Source: an uncultured Lachnospiraceae bacterium (lineage in GTDB: Bacteria > Bacillota > Clostridia > Lachnospirales > Lachnospiraceae). From it: a stretch of 35,578 bases of DNA. A model generated the notes under the pieces. It did not search any database, had not been told where the DNA came from, and saw only the letters and a program-made list of their open reading frames with translations. The DNA lies in NCBI GenBank assembly GCA_944383965.1, contig CALWRQ010000015.1, positions 1 through 35,578 on the forward strand. The letters run 5' to 3'. Positions 1 to 7,625 of the stretch are shown here, in pieces (positions within the stretch are counted from its first letter, which is position 1; each line of letters begins with the position of its first letter). A program made the position numbers and the translations under genes.

Positions 1-49
1 TTTCCCGCCAGTTCAGAGTTCTTTTCTGTTCCGTATTATATCACAGGAA

Positions 50-84
50 AATGAAGAAGAAAAGCGGACTCCCGGGAGTCCGCT
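50..84 (-). terminator. Rho-independent terminator of the purEMND operon
   Basis: A perfect 11-bp inverted repeat (63-84, AGCGGACTCCC and its complement) lies 11 bases beyond the purD stop codon. On the minus strand it is followed by a pyrimidine-rich tract, TTTCTTCTTC. This marks the end of the purine operon. Confidence 0.85.
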
Positions 85-95
85 CTGTTCCTTTT

Positions 96-1370
96 CTACG
101 CTTCATCAATCGCTTTTCCGATATCATGGCGCATATATTTATTATCAAACGCTACCCACTCTGCTGCCTCATAGGCCTTCCTCCGGGCTTCCTTCAGATC
201 CTTTCCCACAGCAGTAACTCCCAGAACACGGCCTCCGTTCGTCAGGATCCGTCCTTCTCCATCCTTTTTCGTTCCCGCATGGAACACGAAATAGTCTGTC
301 TTGCCCCGGAAGCTCTCCAGTCCGGAAATGGGCAGGCCTTTTTCATACTTCTCCGGATAACCGTCGGAAGCCAGGACCACGCAGACCGCTGCATCGTCTT
401 CAAATTCCAGTTCCGTCCGGTCCAGAGTGCCGTCTATGCAGGCCTCAAACAGCTCCACAATGTCATTCTTCATCCTCGGAAGCACCACCTGGGTTTCCGG
501 ATCACCGAATCGGGCATTGTATTCCAGCACCTTCGGCCCGTCTGCTGTAAGCATCAGTCCGAAGAAGATGATTCCCTTGAATTCCCGGCCTTCCGCTCTC
601 ATGGCGTCCACCGTCTTCTGATAGATGTGTTCCCTGCAGAACGCATCCACTTCCGGCGTATAGAAAGGACTGGGAGAAAAGGTTCCCATACCTCCTGTAT
701 TCAGTCCCTGATCTCCGTCTTTCGCTCTTTTATGATCCTGGGCAGAGGTCATGATCCGGATAGCAGTTCCGTCTACAAAAGAGAGCACTGACACCTCTCT
801 TCCGGTCATGAACTCCTCAATGACAATCTCATCTCCGGCAGAACCGAACTGTTTATCCAGCATCAGCGTTTTTACTCCCGCTTTCGCCTCTTCCAGATTT
901 CTGCAGATGAGAACTCCCTTTCCCAGAGCCAGGCCGTCAGCCTTGAGCACAATGGGGAATCTGGCCTGTTCCAGATACGCTTCTGCCTTTTCCGGATCGG
1001 TAAACACCTCGTAAGCCGCCGTGGGGATACCGTATTTCTTCATCAGGCCTTTGGAGAACGCCTTGGAGCCTTCCAGAATCGCCGCATTCTTTCTCGGTCC
1101 GAAGACCCGCAGTCCTTCCCGTTCAAATACATCTACGATTCCTCCGCACAGAGGATCATCCATGCCCACGACTGTCAGATCAATTTCCTGCTCCCTGGCA
1201 AAAGCGGCCAGCTTCTCAAACTCCATAGCTCCGATGTTTACGCACTCTGCCAGTTCCTCTATGCCTCCGTTTCCCGGAGCACAGTATATTTTCTCCACTT
1301 TCGGGCTCTGGGCGATCTTCCACACGATGGCGTGTTCTCTTCCCCCGCCTCCTACTACCAGTACTTTCAT
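96..1370 (-). CDS. purD: Phosphoribosylamine--glycine ligase (GARS)
   Basis: PurD joins phosphoribosylamine and glycine with ATP to make glycinamide ribonucleotide, the second step of de novo purine synthesis, in the cytosol. The protein starts [14 protein letters not shown], the PurD N-terminal motif. It then has the ATP-grasp region (LKADGLALGKGV) and ARFGDPETQ near the C-terminus. Its 424 residues match the family length. The frame is open for 19 more codons upstream, but the ATG at 1370 is chosen because AAGGAG lies 6 bases before it. It shares an ATGA overlap with the purN stop, which implies translational coupling. PurD is the last gene of purE-purM-purN-purD and is followed by a terminator. 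Confidence 0.97.
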   Translation of the reverse strand: MKVLVVGGGGREHAIVWKIAQSPKVEKIYCAPGNGGIEELAECVNIGAMEFEKLAAFAREQEIDLTVVGMDDPLCGGIVDVFEREGLRVFGPRKNAAILEGSKAFSKGLMKKYGIPTAAYEVFTDPEKAEAYLEQARFPIVLKADGLALGKGVLICRNLEEAKAGVKTLMLDKQFGSAGDEIVIEEFMTGREVSVLSFVDGTAIRIMTSAQDHKRAKDGDQGLNTGGMGTFSPSPFYTPEVDAFCREHIYQKTVDAMRAEGREFKGIIFFGLMLTADGPKVLEYNARFGDPETQVVLPRMKNDIVELFEACIDGTLDRTELEFEDDAAVCVVLASDGYPEKYEKGLPISGLESFRGKTDYFVFHAGTKKDGEGRILTNGGRVLGVTAVGKDLKEARRKAYEAAEWVAFDNKYMRHDIGKAIDEA

Positions 1371-1969
1371 GAAACGCTCCTTTCCCCATTCGCAATACGG
1401 TTGATAGCCTCCGGCAGAATCTTCCACTCCGCTTCCTCCATCACCCGCCTCTGCAGGATCTCCGGGGTATCCCCTTCCTTTACCTCCACTGCTTTCTGGA
1501 GGATAATGGGACCGGAATCCACTCCTTCATCCACATAATGAACCGTAGCTCCCGTGATCTTCACCCCTCTGGCCAGAGCGGCCTCATGAACCTTCAGCCC
1601 GTAATAGCCCACTCCGCAGAAAGAAGGAATCAGAGATGGATGAATGTTGATGATCTTTCCTCTGTATTCCTGTATCATGGCCGGAGGAATGGTTACCAGA
1701 AATCCTGCCAGTACGATCAGATCGGGAGCATATTCCTTTACCTTTTCCAGCAGCGCCTGATTGAATGCCTCCCTGTCAGAAAAGGTCTTCGGAGAAATGC
1801 ACACAGCCTCAATACCGTGCTGCCCGGCCCGTTCCAGAGCATAAGCCCCCGGATTGTTGCTGATCACTGCGGTTACCTGCGCATTGGTAATCTTTCCGCT
1901 GTCTATGGCATCCAGAATGGCCTGGAGATTTGTACCTCCTCCTGATACCATTACAACTACCTTCAGCAT
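1367..1969 (-). CDS. purN: Phosphoribosylglycinamide formyltransferase (GART)
   Basis: PurN transfers a formyl group from 10-formyltetrahydrofolate to glycinamide ribonucleotide, the third step of purine synthesis. The 200-residue length is normal. The phosphate-binding SGGGTNLQA motif is at the N-terminus. The catalytic Asn108 and His110 lie in [11 protein letters not shown] and the catalytic Asp151 in DEGVDSGPI. The start overlaps the end of purM by 7 bases and the stop overlaps purD by 4 bases, so these genes are translated in series. The operon order places the substrate-producing ligase (purD) after it. Confidence 0.97.
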   Translation of the reverse strand: MLKVVVMVSGGGTNLQAILDAIDSGKITNAQVTAVISNNPGAYALERAGQHGIEAVCISPKTFSDREAFNQALLEKVKEYAPDLIVLAGFLVTIPPAMIQEYRGKIINIHPSLIPSFCGVGYYGLKVHEAALARGVKITGATVHYVDEGVDSGPIILQKAVEVKEGDTPEILQRRVMEEAEWKILPEAINRIANGERSVS

Positions 1970-2994
1970 AAGGTCACTCCCTTTTCTCCCGCCTCCAGAC
2001 TGCCGATCACATAGGGGGTTTCTCCTGCTGCCTTCATGGCATCCATCGTCCGCTCCACATCTGCCGGATCTACGGCAACAATCATTCCGATTCCCATATT
2101 GAACGTATTGTACATCACTTTTTCCTCTACCTGGCCTTTTTTCGCCATCAGGCGGAAGATAGGAGGAACCTCATAGCTGTCCTTCCGTATTACAGCCCGG
2201 ATCCCATCCTTCAGCATTCTGGGAACATTCTCGTAGAAGCCGCCGCCGGTAATATGGCTGCAGGCCTTTATCCGCACCCCGGCAGCCTTTACAGACTTCA
2301 GGGCCTTCACATAGATCTTGGTGGGAGCCAGAAGCGTATCTCCCAGAGTGCCTCCCAGCTCCTCCCAGTAGGTATTCAGTCCTTCTTTTGTCATCTCCTG
2401 CTCGAAAATCTTTCTTACCAGAGAAAAGCCGTTGCTGTGCACGCCGGAAGAAGCCATACCGATCAGCACATCCCCAGCCTTCAGATCCGCACCGGTGATC
2501 AGGTCCTTCTTATCCACCACTCCTACGGAAAAGCCTGCCAGATCATATTCATCCACAGGATAGAAACCGGGCATCTCCGCCGTTTCGCCTCCTACCAGGG
2601 CGGATTCTGCCTGGCGGCATCCTTCCGCCACACCGGACACGATGGCCGCGATCTTTTCCGGAATCTGTTTGCCGCAGGCAATGTAATCCAGGAAAAACAG
2701 CGGCTCGCCTCCCGCACAGGCCACATCATTGACGCACATGGCCACGCAGTCAATGCCGACCGTATCATGACGGTCCATCAGGAATGCCAGCTTCAGCTTT
2801 GTTCCCACGCCATCCGTACCGGACAGCAGCACCGGCTCCTCCATGTCCTTAAACGCTTTTGCAGAAAAGGCACCGGAAAATCCGCCGATTCCTCCCAGAA
2901 CCTCCGGCCGGGCTGTGCTCTGCACATGTTTTTTCATCAGTTCCACTGCCTTATATCCCGCTTCAATATCTACTCCTGCATTCTTATAATCCAT
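1963..2994 (-). CDS. purM: Phosphoribosylformylglycinamidine cyclo-ligase (AIR synthetase)
   Basis: PurM closes the imidazole ring, converting FGAM to aminoimidazole ribonucleotide with ATP. The 343-residue protein begins [17 protein letters not shown]. It carries [32 protein letters not shown] and [14 protein letters not shown], all hallmark AIR synthetase motifs, and the C-terminal [12 protein letters not shown] glycine-rich segment. A strong GGAGGAG precedes the ATG. It lies 39 bases after purE and overlaps purN by 7 bases. Its product is the substrate of the carboxylation step served by PurE, the gene just upstream. Confidence 0.97.
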   Translation of the reverse strand: MDYKNAGVDIEAGYKAVELMKKHVQSTARPEVLGGIGGFSGAFSAKAFKDMEEPVLLSGTDGVGTKLKLAFLMDRHDTVGIDCVAMCVNDVACAGGEPLFFLDYIACGKQIPEKIAAIVSGVAEGCRQAESALVGGETAEMPGFYPVDEYDLAGFSVGVVDKKDLITGADLKAGDVLIGMASSGVHSNGFSLVRKIFEQEMTKEGLNTYWEELGGTLGDTLLAPTKIYVKALKSVKAAGVRIKACSHITGGGFYENVPRMLKDGIRAVIRKDSYEVPPIFRLMAKKGQVEEKVMYNTFNMGIGMIVAVDPADVERTMDAMKAAGETPYVIGSLEAGEKGVTLC

Positions 2995-3033
2995 TTTGAC
3001 TCCTCCGTATTCTGAACCGTTGATCCTGTCCGT

Positions 3034-3552
3034 TTATTTCTTCATATCCGACAGATATTCCTGATATCCGACCGCATCCAGTTTTTCTGCTTTTTTCATT
3101 ACATCGTTTTTCAGCTCTTCAGAATACTGCTTCAGCCGTCCTAAAAGGGCCTCATCCGACGTTGCAAGGATCTTGGCCGCCAGAATTCCCGCATTCGTTC
3201 CTCCGTTGATGGCCACCGTTGCCACAGGAATGCCGGAAGGCATCTGCACGATGGAATAAAGGGAATCCACTCCTCCCAGATCGGAAGTCTTCATGGGAAT
3301 GCCGATCACCGGCATGGAAAACAGTGCCGCGCACATTCCGGGCAGATGAGCCGCCTTTCCTGCTCCTGCAATGATCACCTTGTAGCCCTTTTCCTCCGCA
3401 GACTTCGCATACTGGAAAAATACATCCGGTTCCCGATGGGCGGAAATGATCGTCATTTCAAACTCCACTCCCAGCTTTTCCAGGACTGCTGCCGCCTGGG
3501 CCATTACCGGCATATCTGAATCGCTGCCCATTACAATGCCTACTTTTGCCAT
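3034..3552 (-). CDS. purE: 5-(carboxyamino)imidazole ribonucleotide mutase, class I PurE
   Basis: PurE moves the carboxylate of N5-CAIR to C4 of the ring, giving CAIR. The protein (172 residues) has GSDSD at 9-13, SAHREP with His39, and GAGKAAHLPG with His69. The last motif and GVDSLYSIVQMP are typical of class I (bacterial mutase) enzymes rather than class II AIR carboxylases. The frame extends 8 codons upstream, but AAGGAG lies 9 bases before the ATG at 3552, inside that extension, so this start is preferred. Class I PurE normally works with PurK. No purK is adjacent here, so it may lie elsewhere or be absent. It is the first gene of the purine operon. Confidence 0.95.
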   Translation of the reverse strand: MAKVGIVMGSDSDMPVMAQAAAVLEKLGVEFEMTIISAHREPDVFFQYAKSAEEKGYKVIIAGAGKAAHLPGMCAALFSMPVIGIPMKTSDLGGVDSLYSIVQMPSGIPVATVAINGGTNAGILAAKILATSDEALLGRLKQYSEELKNDVMKKAEKLDAVGYQEYLSDMKK

Positions 3553-3609
3553 TGCACCCGTCTCCTTTTCATTCATCAGAAAATTTCATTTGTTTTATCA
3601 TTTTTACTT

Positions 3610-3642
3610 ATAAGTCCAGTTTGTAATACAATCAGGACTTAT
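3610..3642. promoter_or_regulatory. Inverted repeat upstream of purE, possible operator
   Basis: The arms ATAAGTCC and GGACTTAT (8 bp, perfect) are separated by 17 bases. They sit in the 99-base gap between the aminopeptidase stop and purE. The repeat is AT-rich and has no following T-run, so it does not look like a terminator. I could not fit a good sigma-A promoter or a guanine riboswitch here. A regulator binding site for the purine operon is an inference only. Confidence 0.35.
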
Positions 3643-3651
3643 TAAACTATA

Positions 3652-5769
3652 CTAGTTTTTTCCAACGAAGTCAATAGGTTCGTTGAGCTTTTCCGCTCCT
3701 TCCACGGCAAACCGTCCGTTCTGTATCACAGGCCGTTCTGTTCCGTCCGCACTGACCGCCGTAATATCTCCCAGCTCTTTATAAGGAATGGTAATATCTG
3801 TATGACAGTTGAAATAGGCCTGAGCCGGCTCCGTTTTTCGCAGAATGGAGCGCTCATTGTCCCGGGCAACCATTTCCTTTCCATTGGGATTATACACAGG
3901 GCTGTCCTCCGCCCAGCTGTAGCAGGTATCTCCCACGGCAAAATGGGGCCCCATCTTTTCCGCAATCAGAATGGGCAGTTTCTCCGTAATTCCGAATTCT
4001 TCCGCCGCCCGGTAGGCAGTTGTGTTGGTTCCTACCGCAAACTCGCCCATGGGCAGGGTATCATGATTTTTCAGGATCACCTGTCTGACCAGCCTTTTCC
4101 CCTCCTCCGGATCCGGAAAGTTTCCGCAGGAATACTCCTCCACCATTCCGTCCCGGAAGCGGAGCCGGAGATCTCTGAACTGAAAATCTCCGATATACAC
4201 ATTCTTTACGTGAAGCAGGCCTTCTGTTCCCGCAAGGACGGGAGAGGTAAACACCTCGCCCACAGGAATGTTCACATCCGCCACACAGTTTTCAAAGTTG
4301 GTCTCCCTTTCTCTGTCCTGCAGCGGGTGAAGAGAGACTTTCAGATCCGTATCATTTCCCTCGCCTCCCCTGATCCGTACAAAGGAAGCCTGATCCAGAA
4401 TGTCGATAATGGACTGCTGCATCTTCTTGTATTCTTCATAATCCAGCGTGTTGATGCGGATGATCTCCCGGAAGATCTCTTCATACCGGCTACCGATGGC
4501 CGGTACGGGAAATGCGATGAGCGTGAAGCTGGTTTCATCCCCCGGAATATACTTCTGAATAATTCCGGCCCGCTCCCCTGCCGCCTCTCTCAGCAGCCGT
4601 TCCTGCTTCTCGCTCAGAGACAGATTTTCTTTTTTGTTCACCGGTTCAAAGCCTGCCTGTCCGAATGTCTCCACTACAGCCGGACCGGCATATGCAACTG
4701 CCAGGTTTTTATACTTTTCATAAGCTTTTCTGGTCACTGCCGTTTTTCTGTCCTTGAACGCCTTATCCAGGTAAAGGGCACTGTCATATCGGTGATCGTA
4801 CTCGTACTGGCGGTTTGGACCGGCGGAAAAATATCCTGCCTTCCGTCCGTCCAGTTTATTTACGGAATGAACAGCCGCCCTGCAGAAAACAGGCTCCAGT
4901 CCCATATTGCGGAAATTTTCCACCGCCATGCGGATCATCCGCTCAAACCCCAGTTCATAACGGATCATTACTGTTTTCTTTGCGGAAAGATCACGGCGCA
5001 TCACCTCAAAGCCTTTCCGGAATCCTTCCGTATAGGTATCTGCCATGAGGCGGACCGTTTCCTCCGGAAGACTGTTCAGATAAGCCGCCGTCTTCCGCTC
5101 CCCATCCGAAATATACTCTCCGAACCGGTACAGATAACGGAGGTCGGAAAGATCGGAATTCATGATTCTGTCTTTTGCAAAGGTCAGAGACGGATCCAGG
5201 GCTTCCCTGACCCGGTATTCCTCCATCTTTTCGCAGTAATCGCTTGCATACCAGTACAGAACCTTTTTCACCTGATCCGGCAAAGGCAGGTAAGCGGTCT
5301 CCGCTCCGTCCTCTTTTCCCTCTCCCGGAAGGGCCGCCCCGTCCGCAGCTGCCATGGTAAACAGGTTATATACCTCAATGAAGGTCTCCTGCATGATCAC
5401 CATATCTTCCAGCCTGTCTTCAAAGGCGCAGACGATCTCTCCCCTCAGTTCTCCGTAAAGGAAGGACAGCATCTGACCGTATTCCTCTCCCAGCTGTCTG
5501 ACCGCCCAGGCGGGGTTCCCATAACTGTGCTCATAGTTTTCCGGAAGAATGTCTTCGTAAAGCCGCCGGTTCCTTTCCTCGCACTCTTCCATGGTAAGCT
5601 CCCGTCCGCTTTTCAGTTCCTCATAGACCTGATTCACCATCAGAAGAAATTCCGATGTTTTCCGGAAATAGTCAGCAAAGGAGGACGCCACTGCCTCCTC
5701 CTCTCTGATCTCCCGGATTCTTTCCATGGAAAGACCGTATCTTTCCTGTACAATCTCCATATTTTCCAT
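3652..5769 (-). CDS. M29-family metallo-aminopeptidase with long N-terminal extension
   Basis: This is a cytosolic (no signal peptide) metallo-aminopeptidase of the AmpS/aminopeptidase T type (MEROPS M29). The expected metal and catalytic residues are visible: Glu505 in PVGEVFTSP, Glu576 in MGEFAVGTN, His609 in KMGPHFAVG, and His656/Asp658 in CHTDITIP. Classical M29 enzymes are about 370-410 residues. This protein has 705, with roughly 300 extra N-terminal residues that are charged, probably helical and unrecognised. The start at 5769 has AGGA about 9 bases upstream and lies 6 bases after the stop of the preceding small membrane protein, suggesting one transcript. There is no terminator before purE, so read-through into the purine operon is possible. 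Substrate range is unknown. Confidence 0.85.
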   Translation of the reverse strand: MENMEIVQERYGLSMERIREIREEEAVASSFADYFRKTSEFLLMVNQVYEELKSGRELTMEECEERNRRLYEDILPENYEHSYGNPAWAVRQLGEEYGQMLSFLYGELRGEIVCAFEDRLEDMVIMQETFIEVYNLFTMAAADGAALPGEGKEDGAETAYLPLPDQVKKVLYWYASDYCEKMEEYRVREALDPSLTFAKDRIMNSDLSDLRYLYRFGEYISDGERKTAAYLNSLPEETVRLMADTYTEGFRKGFEVMRRDLSAKKTVMIRYELGFERMIRMAVENFRNMGLEPVFCRAAVHSVNKLDGRKAGYFSAGPNRQYEYDHRYDSALYLDKAFKDRKTAVTRKAYEKYKNLAVAYAGPAVVETFGQAGFEPVNKKENLSLSEKQERLLREAAGERAGIIQKYIPGDETSFTLIAFPVPAIGSRYEEIFREIIRINTLDYEEYKKMQQSIIDILDQASFVRIRGGEGNDTDLKVSLHPLQDRERETNFENCVADVNIPVGEVFTSPVLAGTEGLLHVKNVYIGDFQFRDLRLRFRDGMVEEYSCGNFPDPEEGKRLVRQVILKNHDTLPMGEFAVGTNTTAYRAAEEFGITEKLPILIAEKMGPHFAVGDTCYSWAEDSPVYNPNGKEMVARDNERSILRKTEPAQAYFNCHTDITIPYKELGDITAVSADGTERPVIQNGRFAVEGAEKLNEPIDFVGKN

Positions 5770-5775
5770 ATCTTC

Positions 5776-6099
5776 TCATCCTTTCAGACCGATTATCGCC
5801 ATGCAGACCCAGAACAGTGCCCACAGGCCGCTTACTGTCAGGCTGATCCTGGCCATCAGATAATTTCTGTTTCTCTCCAGAAACGCCAGCCAGCCATACC
5901 ATGCACTTACCAGGGAAAACAGCAGACTGGACACGCCCAGAGCTCCCGCGTAAAGTCCTGCCGATCCGTTTCCCCGGACTGCCAGCCATACACACAAAGA
6001 TCCCAGAGCCGTAGCAACCAGAGCCAGGGCAAATGCCATCTTGCCCCTTTTTGCCAGGGGCTTTCTGATATAGGAAATCTTAGCGGGTCTTTTTTCCAT
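5776..6099 (-). CDS. Small integral membrane protein, unknown function
   Basis: A 107-residue protein with a basic N-terminus (about residues 1-20, rich in Lys and Arg) and three hydrophobic segments at roughly 21-42, 46-70 and 80-105. This suggests three transmembrane helices with the N-terminus inside. I recognise no catalytic motif. It resembles small membrane proteins of unknown function seen in clostridia, but I cannot name a family with confidence. It overlaps the end of the VanZ-like gene by 20 bases and ends 6 bases before the aminopeptidase gene, so the three are probably co-translated. Confidence 0.75.
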   Translation of the reverse strand: MEKRPAKISYIRKPLAKRGKMAFALALVATALGSLCVWLAVRGNGSAGLYAGALGVSSLLFSLVSAWYGWLAFLERNRNYLMARISLTVSGLWALFWVCMAIIGLKG

Positions 6100-6553
6100 T
6101 CATTCTCCTCCTTCTGTAATTCTGGACGATCCGGTAGGACACGAACCCCAGCGCCCCGCCGATCGTATTCAGCAGGATATCATCCACATCAAAGCTTCCT
6201 ACCTTCAGAACCAGCTGAGTAACCTCAATGGCCAGGCTGAAGGTAAAGGAAAACAGCACCGTATTATACCATTTCCGGCTTCTCCTGCTGACAACGGGAA
6301 GGAAAAAGCCAAAGGGCATAAAGCCCACTGCGTTTCCCACTATATTTAAAAAGAACGCCTTCATTCCCAGCTGTTCCCGGTATATGAAGAACCTCTTGAT
6401 CTCTCTGAATAATACAAGATTATAATGATACTCCTCCCTCACTTCCATCCGGTCAAAGGATTCTGCAAAAAACATAAAATAGACGACCAGAGCCATGTAA
6501 GTGATCAGAAGTACCCAACCCAGCTTCTGCTTTTTTGTCGTATTTCGAATCAT
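6080..6553 (-). CDS. VanZ-like membrane protein
   Basis: A 157-residue membrane protein of the VanZ-like family. Recognisable parts are an N-terminal transmembrane segment, YNLVLFREIKRF, NIVGNAVGFMPFGFFLP, a second membrane segment with IEVTQLV, and VGSFDVDDILLNTIGGALGF. VanZ of enterococci raises teicoplanin resistance by an unclear route. Most clostridial homologues have no known role. The ATG at 6553 is preferred over the upstream GTG because GGAGAG lies 5 bases before it. It heads a probable operon with the small membrane protein and the M29 aminopeptidase. Confidence 0.88.
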   Translation of the reverse strand: MIRNTTKKQKLGWVLLITYMALVVYFMFFAESFDRMEVREEYHYNLVLFREIKRFFIYREQLGMKAFFLNIVGNAVGFMPFGFFLPVVSRRSRKWYNTVLFSFTFSLAIEVTQLVLKVGSFDVDDILLNTIGGALGFVSYRIVQNYRRRRMNGKKTR

Positions 6554-6607
6554 ACACACTCTCCAATATCATGGTCTTCCATCCCATCCGGGAATCCGGA
6601 TAAGGGC

Positions 6608-6643
6608 AAAATAGGGAGCGGACCATGCACCCGCCCCCTTTTT
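6608..6643 (-). terminator. Terminator after pyrE and the 49-residue membrane gene
   Basis: An 8-bp GC-rich stem with one G-T pair (6614-6621 with 6631-6638) is followed on the minus strand by TATTTTGC. The plus strand also has TTTTT after the stem, but no plus-strand gene lies nearby. It separates the pyrE unit from the VanZ unit. Confidence 0.65.
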
Positions 6644-6655
6644 GAACAATCTCCG

Positions 6656-6805
6656 TTAAAATGTGATCTCAGACTTTCTCCTGAGAAGCACACCCCCGCT
6701 CACAATAGCCATGACTCCAACGGCCAGACCGACTGTGAGAACCACAGAGCCGATCACAATATTCAGAACCCCTGTATTTCTCATGGTCTTATAGACTTTT
6801 TCCAT
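6656..6805 (-). CDS. 49-residue membrane protein co-transcribed with pyrE
   Basis: A short open frame of 49 residues starts MEKVYKTMRNTG and ends RRKSEITF. The middle (about residues 13-41) is one long hydrophobic, Gly/Val/Ile-rich segment, so this is probably a single-pass or hairpin membrane peptide with basic ends. The ATG has AGGAG 8 bases upstream, a very good site, and lies only 11 bases after the pyrE stop. A terminator follows. Clean translation signals, membrane character and position argue for a real gene. I believe similar short proteins occur in related gut clostridia, but the function is unknown. Confidence 0.8.
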   Translation of the reverse strand: MEKVYKTMRNTGVLNIVIGSVVLTVGLAVGVMAIVSGGVLLRRKSEITF

Positions 6806-6816
6806 AACTCACACTC

Positions 6817-7491
6817 CTATTTTACACCGTACTGGTCATAGTATGCGTCGATGGCTGCTTTCAAGCGGTCATCGATCACCACTCTGCCCTTATACTCCCG
6901 GTTGTAAAGGTGCTCTACCACATCAGCCATGGTCACAATCGCCGTGGTCTTAAATCCGAACTGCTCTTCAATTTCCTTCAGGGCTGATTTTTCTCCCTGT
7001 CCTCTTTCCATACGATCCACACTCACTACCAGTCCCAGTACGTCCACATCTCCCTGCGCCCTGATAATGGGAAGCGTCTCATGGATGGAGGTGCCGGCGG
7101 TGGTCACATCCTCAATGATCACTACTTTGTCTCCGTCGTTGATGGGGCCCCCTAAAAGAATTCCCTTATCCCCGTGATCCTTTACCTCTTTCCTGTTGGA
7201 GCAATAGCGGATATCTGCTCCGTAGTGCTCGCTGAGTGCCATGCTGGCTGCTACGGACAGAGGGATTCCCTTATAGGCCGGTCCGAACAGCACATCAAAA
7301 TCCGTGCCGAAGGTACTCTGAATGGCCTTTGCGTAGTACTCGCCCAGTCTGCGCAGCTGCGCACCCGTACGGTAAAAACCGGTATTTACAAAAAACGGCG
7401 TCTTTCTGCCGCTCTTGGTCACAAAATCTCCAAACCGCAGAACCTCGCAGTCGATCATGAATTCAATAAATTCCTGCTTATAGCTTTCCAT
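6817..7491 (-). CDS. pyrE: Orotate phosphoribosyltransferase
   Basis: PyrE joins orotate to PRPP to give orotidine monophosphate, the fifth step of pyrimidine synthesis, in the cytosol. The PRPP-binding signature VVIIEDVTTAGTS is at about residues 123-135. FGPAYKGIPLS and SNRKEVKDHG are also typical. The start at 7491 (MESYKQEF) is preferred to the longer frame because AGGAGG lies about 10 bases before it, giving 224 residues. The gene is separated from pyrF-pyrK-pyrD in the same window by 11 kb, yet its promoter has the same -35, spacing and -10 as that of pyrF. Confidence 0.96.
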   Translation of the reverse strand: MESYKQEFIEFMIDCEVLRFGDFVTKSGRKTPFFVNTGFYRTGAQLRRLGEYYAKAIQSTFGTDFDVLFGPAYKGIPLSVAASMALSEHYGADIRYCSNRKEVKDHGDKGILLGGPINDGDKVVIIEDVTTAGTSIHETLPIIRAQGDVDVLGLVVSVDRMERGQGEKSALKEIEEQFGFKTTAIVTMADVVEHLYNREYKGRVVIDDRLKAAIDAYYDQYGVK

Positions 7492-7560
7492 ATTCCTGAA
7501 ACCTCCTGTATGGGCGGATATTTTCACCGCTGTATCTCTTACGCCCTGATTTTCCTCTCA

Positions 7561-7589
7561 ATTCTACCATAAGTTTCCTGCATTTTCAA
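7561..7589 (-). promoter_or_regulatory. Sigma-A promoter of pyrE
   Basis: On the minus strand TTGAAA (7584-7589) is followed by 17 bases and TAGAAT (7561-7566), with a TGn extension before the -10. It lies about 70 bases upstream of the pyrE start codon. Confidence 0.75.
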
Positions 7590-7625
7590 TGCCCTGCACA
7601 TACCGCAGGCGTCTTCCCGAAGTCC

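Noticed and set aside
3553..3651. Guanine riboswitch upstream of purE
   Set aside because: I cannot find the conserved loop sequences or the paired P1 helix in this short gap.
3802..6222. An 806-codon open frame on the plus strand
   Set aside because: It lies opposite the aminopeptidase and both small membrane genes. The protein has no recognisable domain, is rich in His, Cys and Arg, and the minus-strand genes have clear motifs and ribosome sites.
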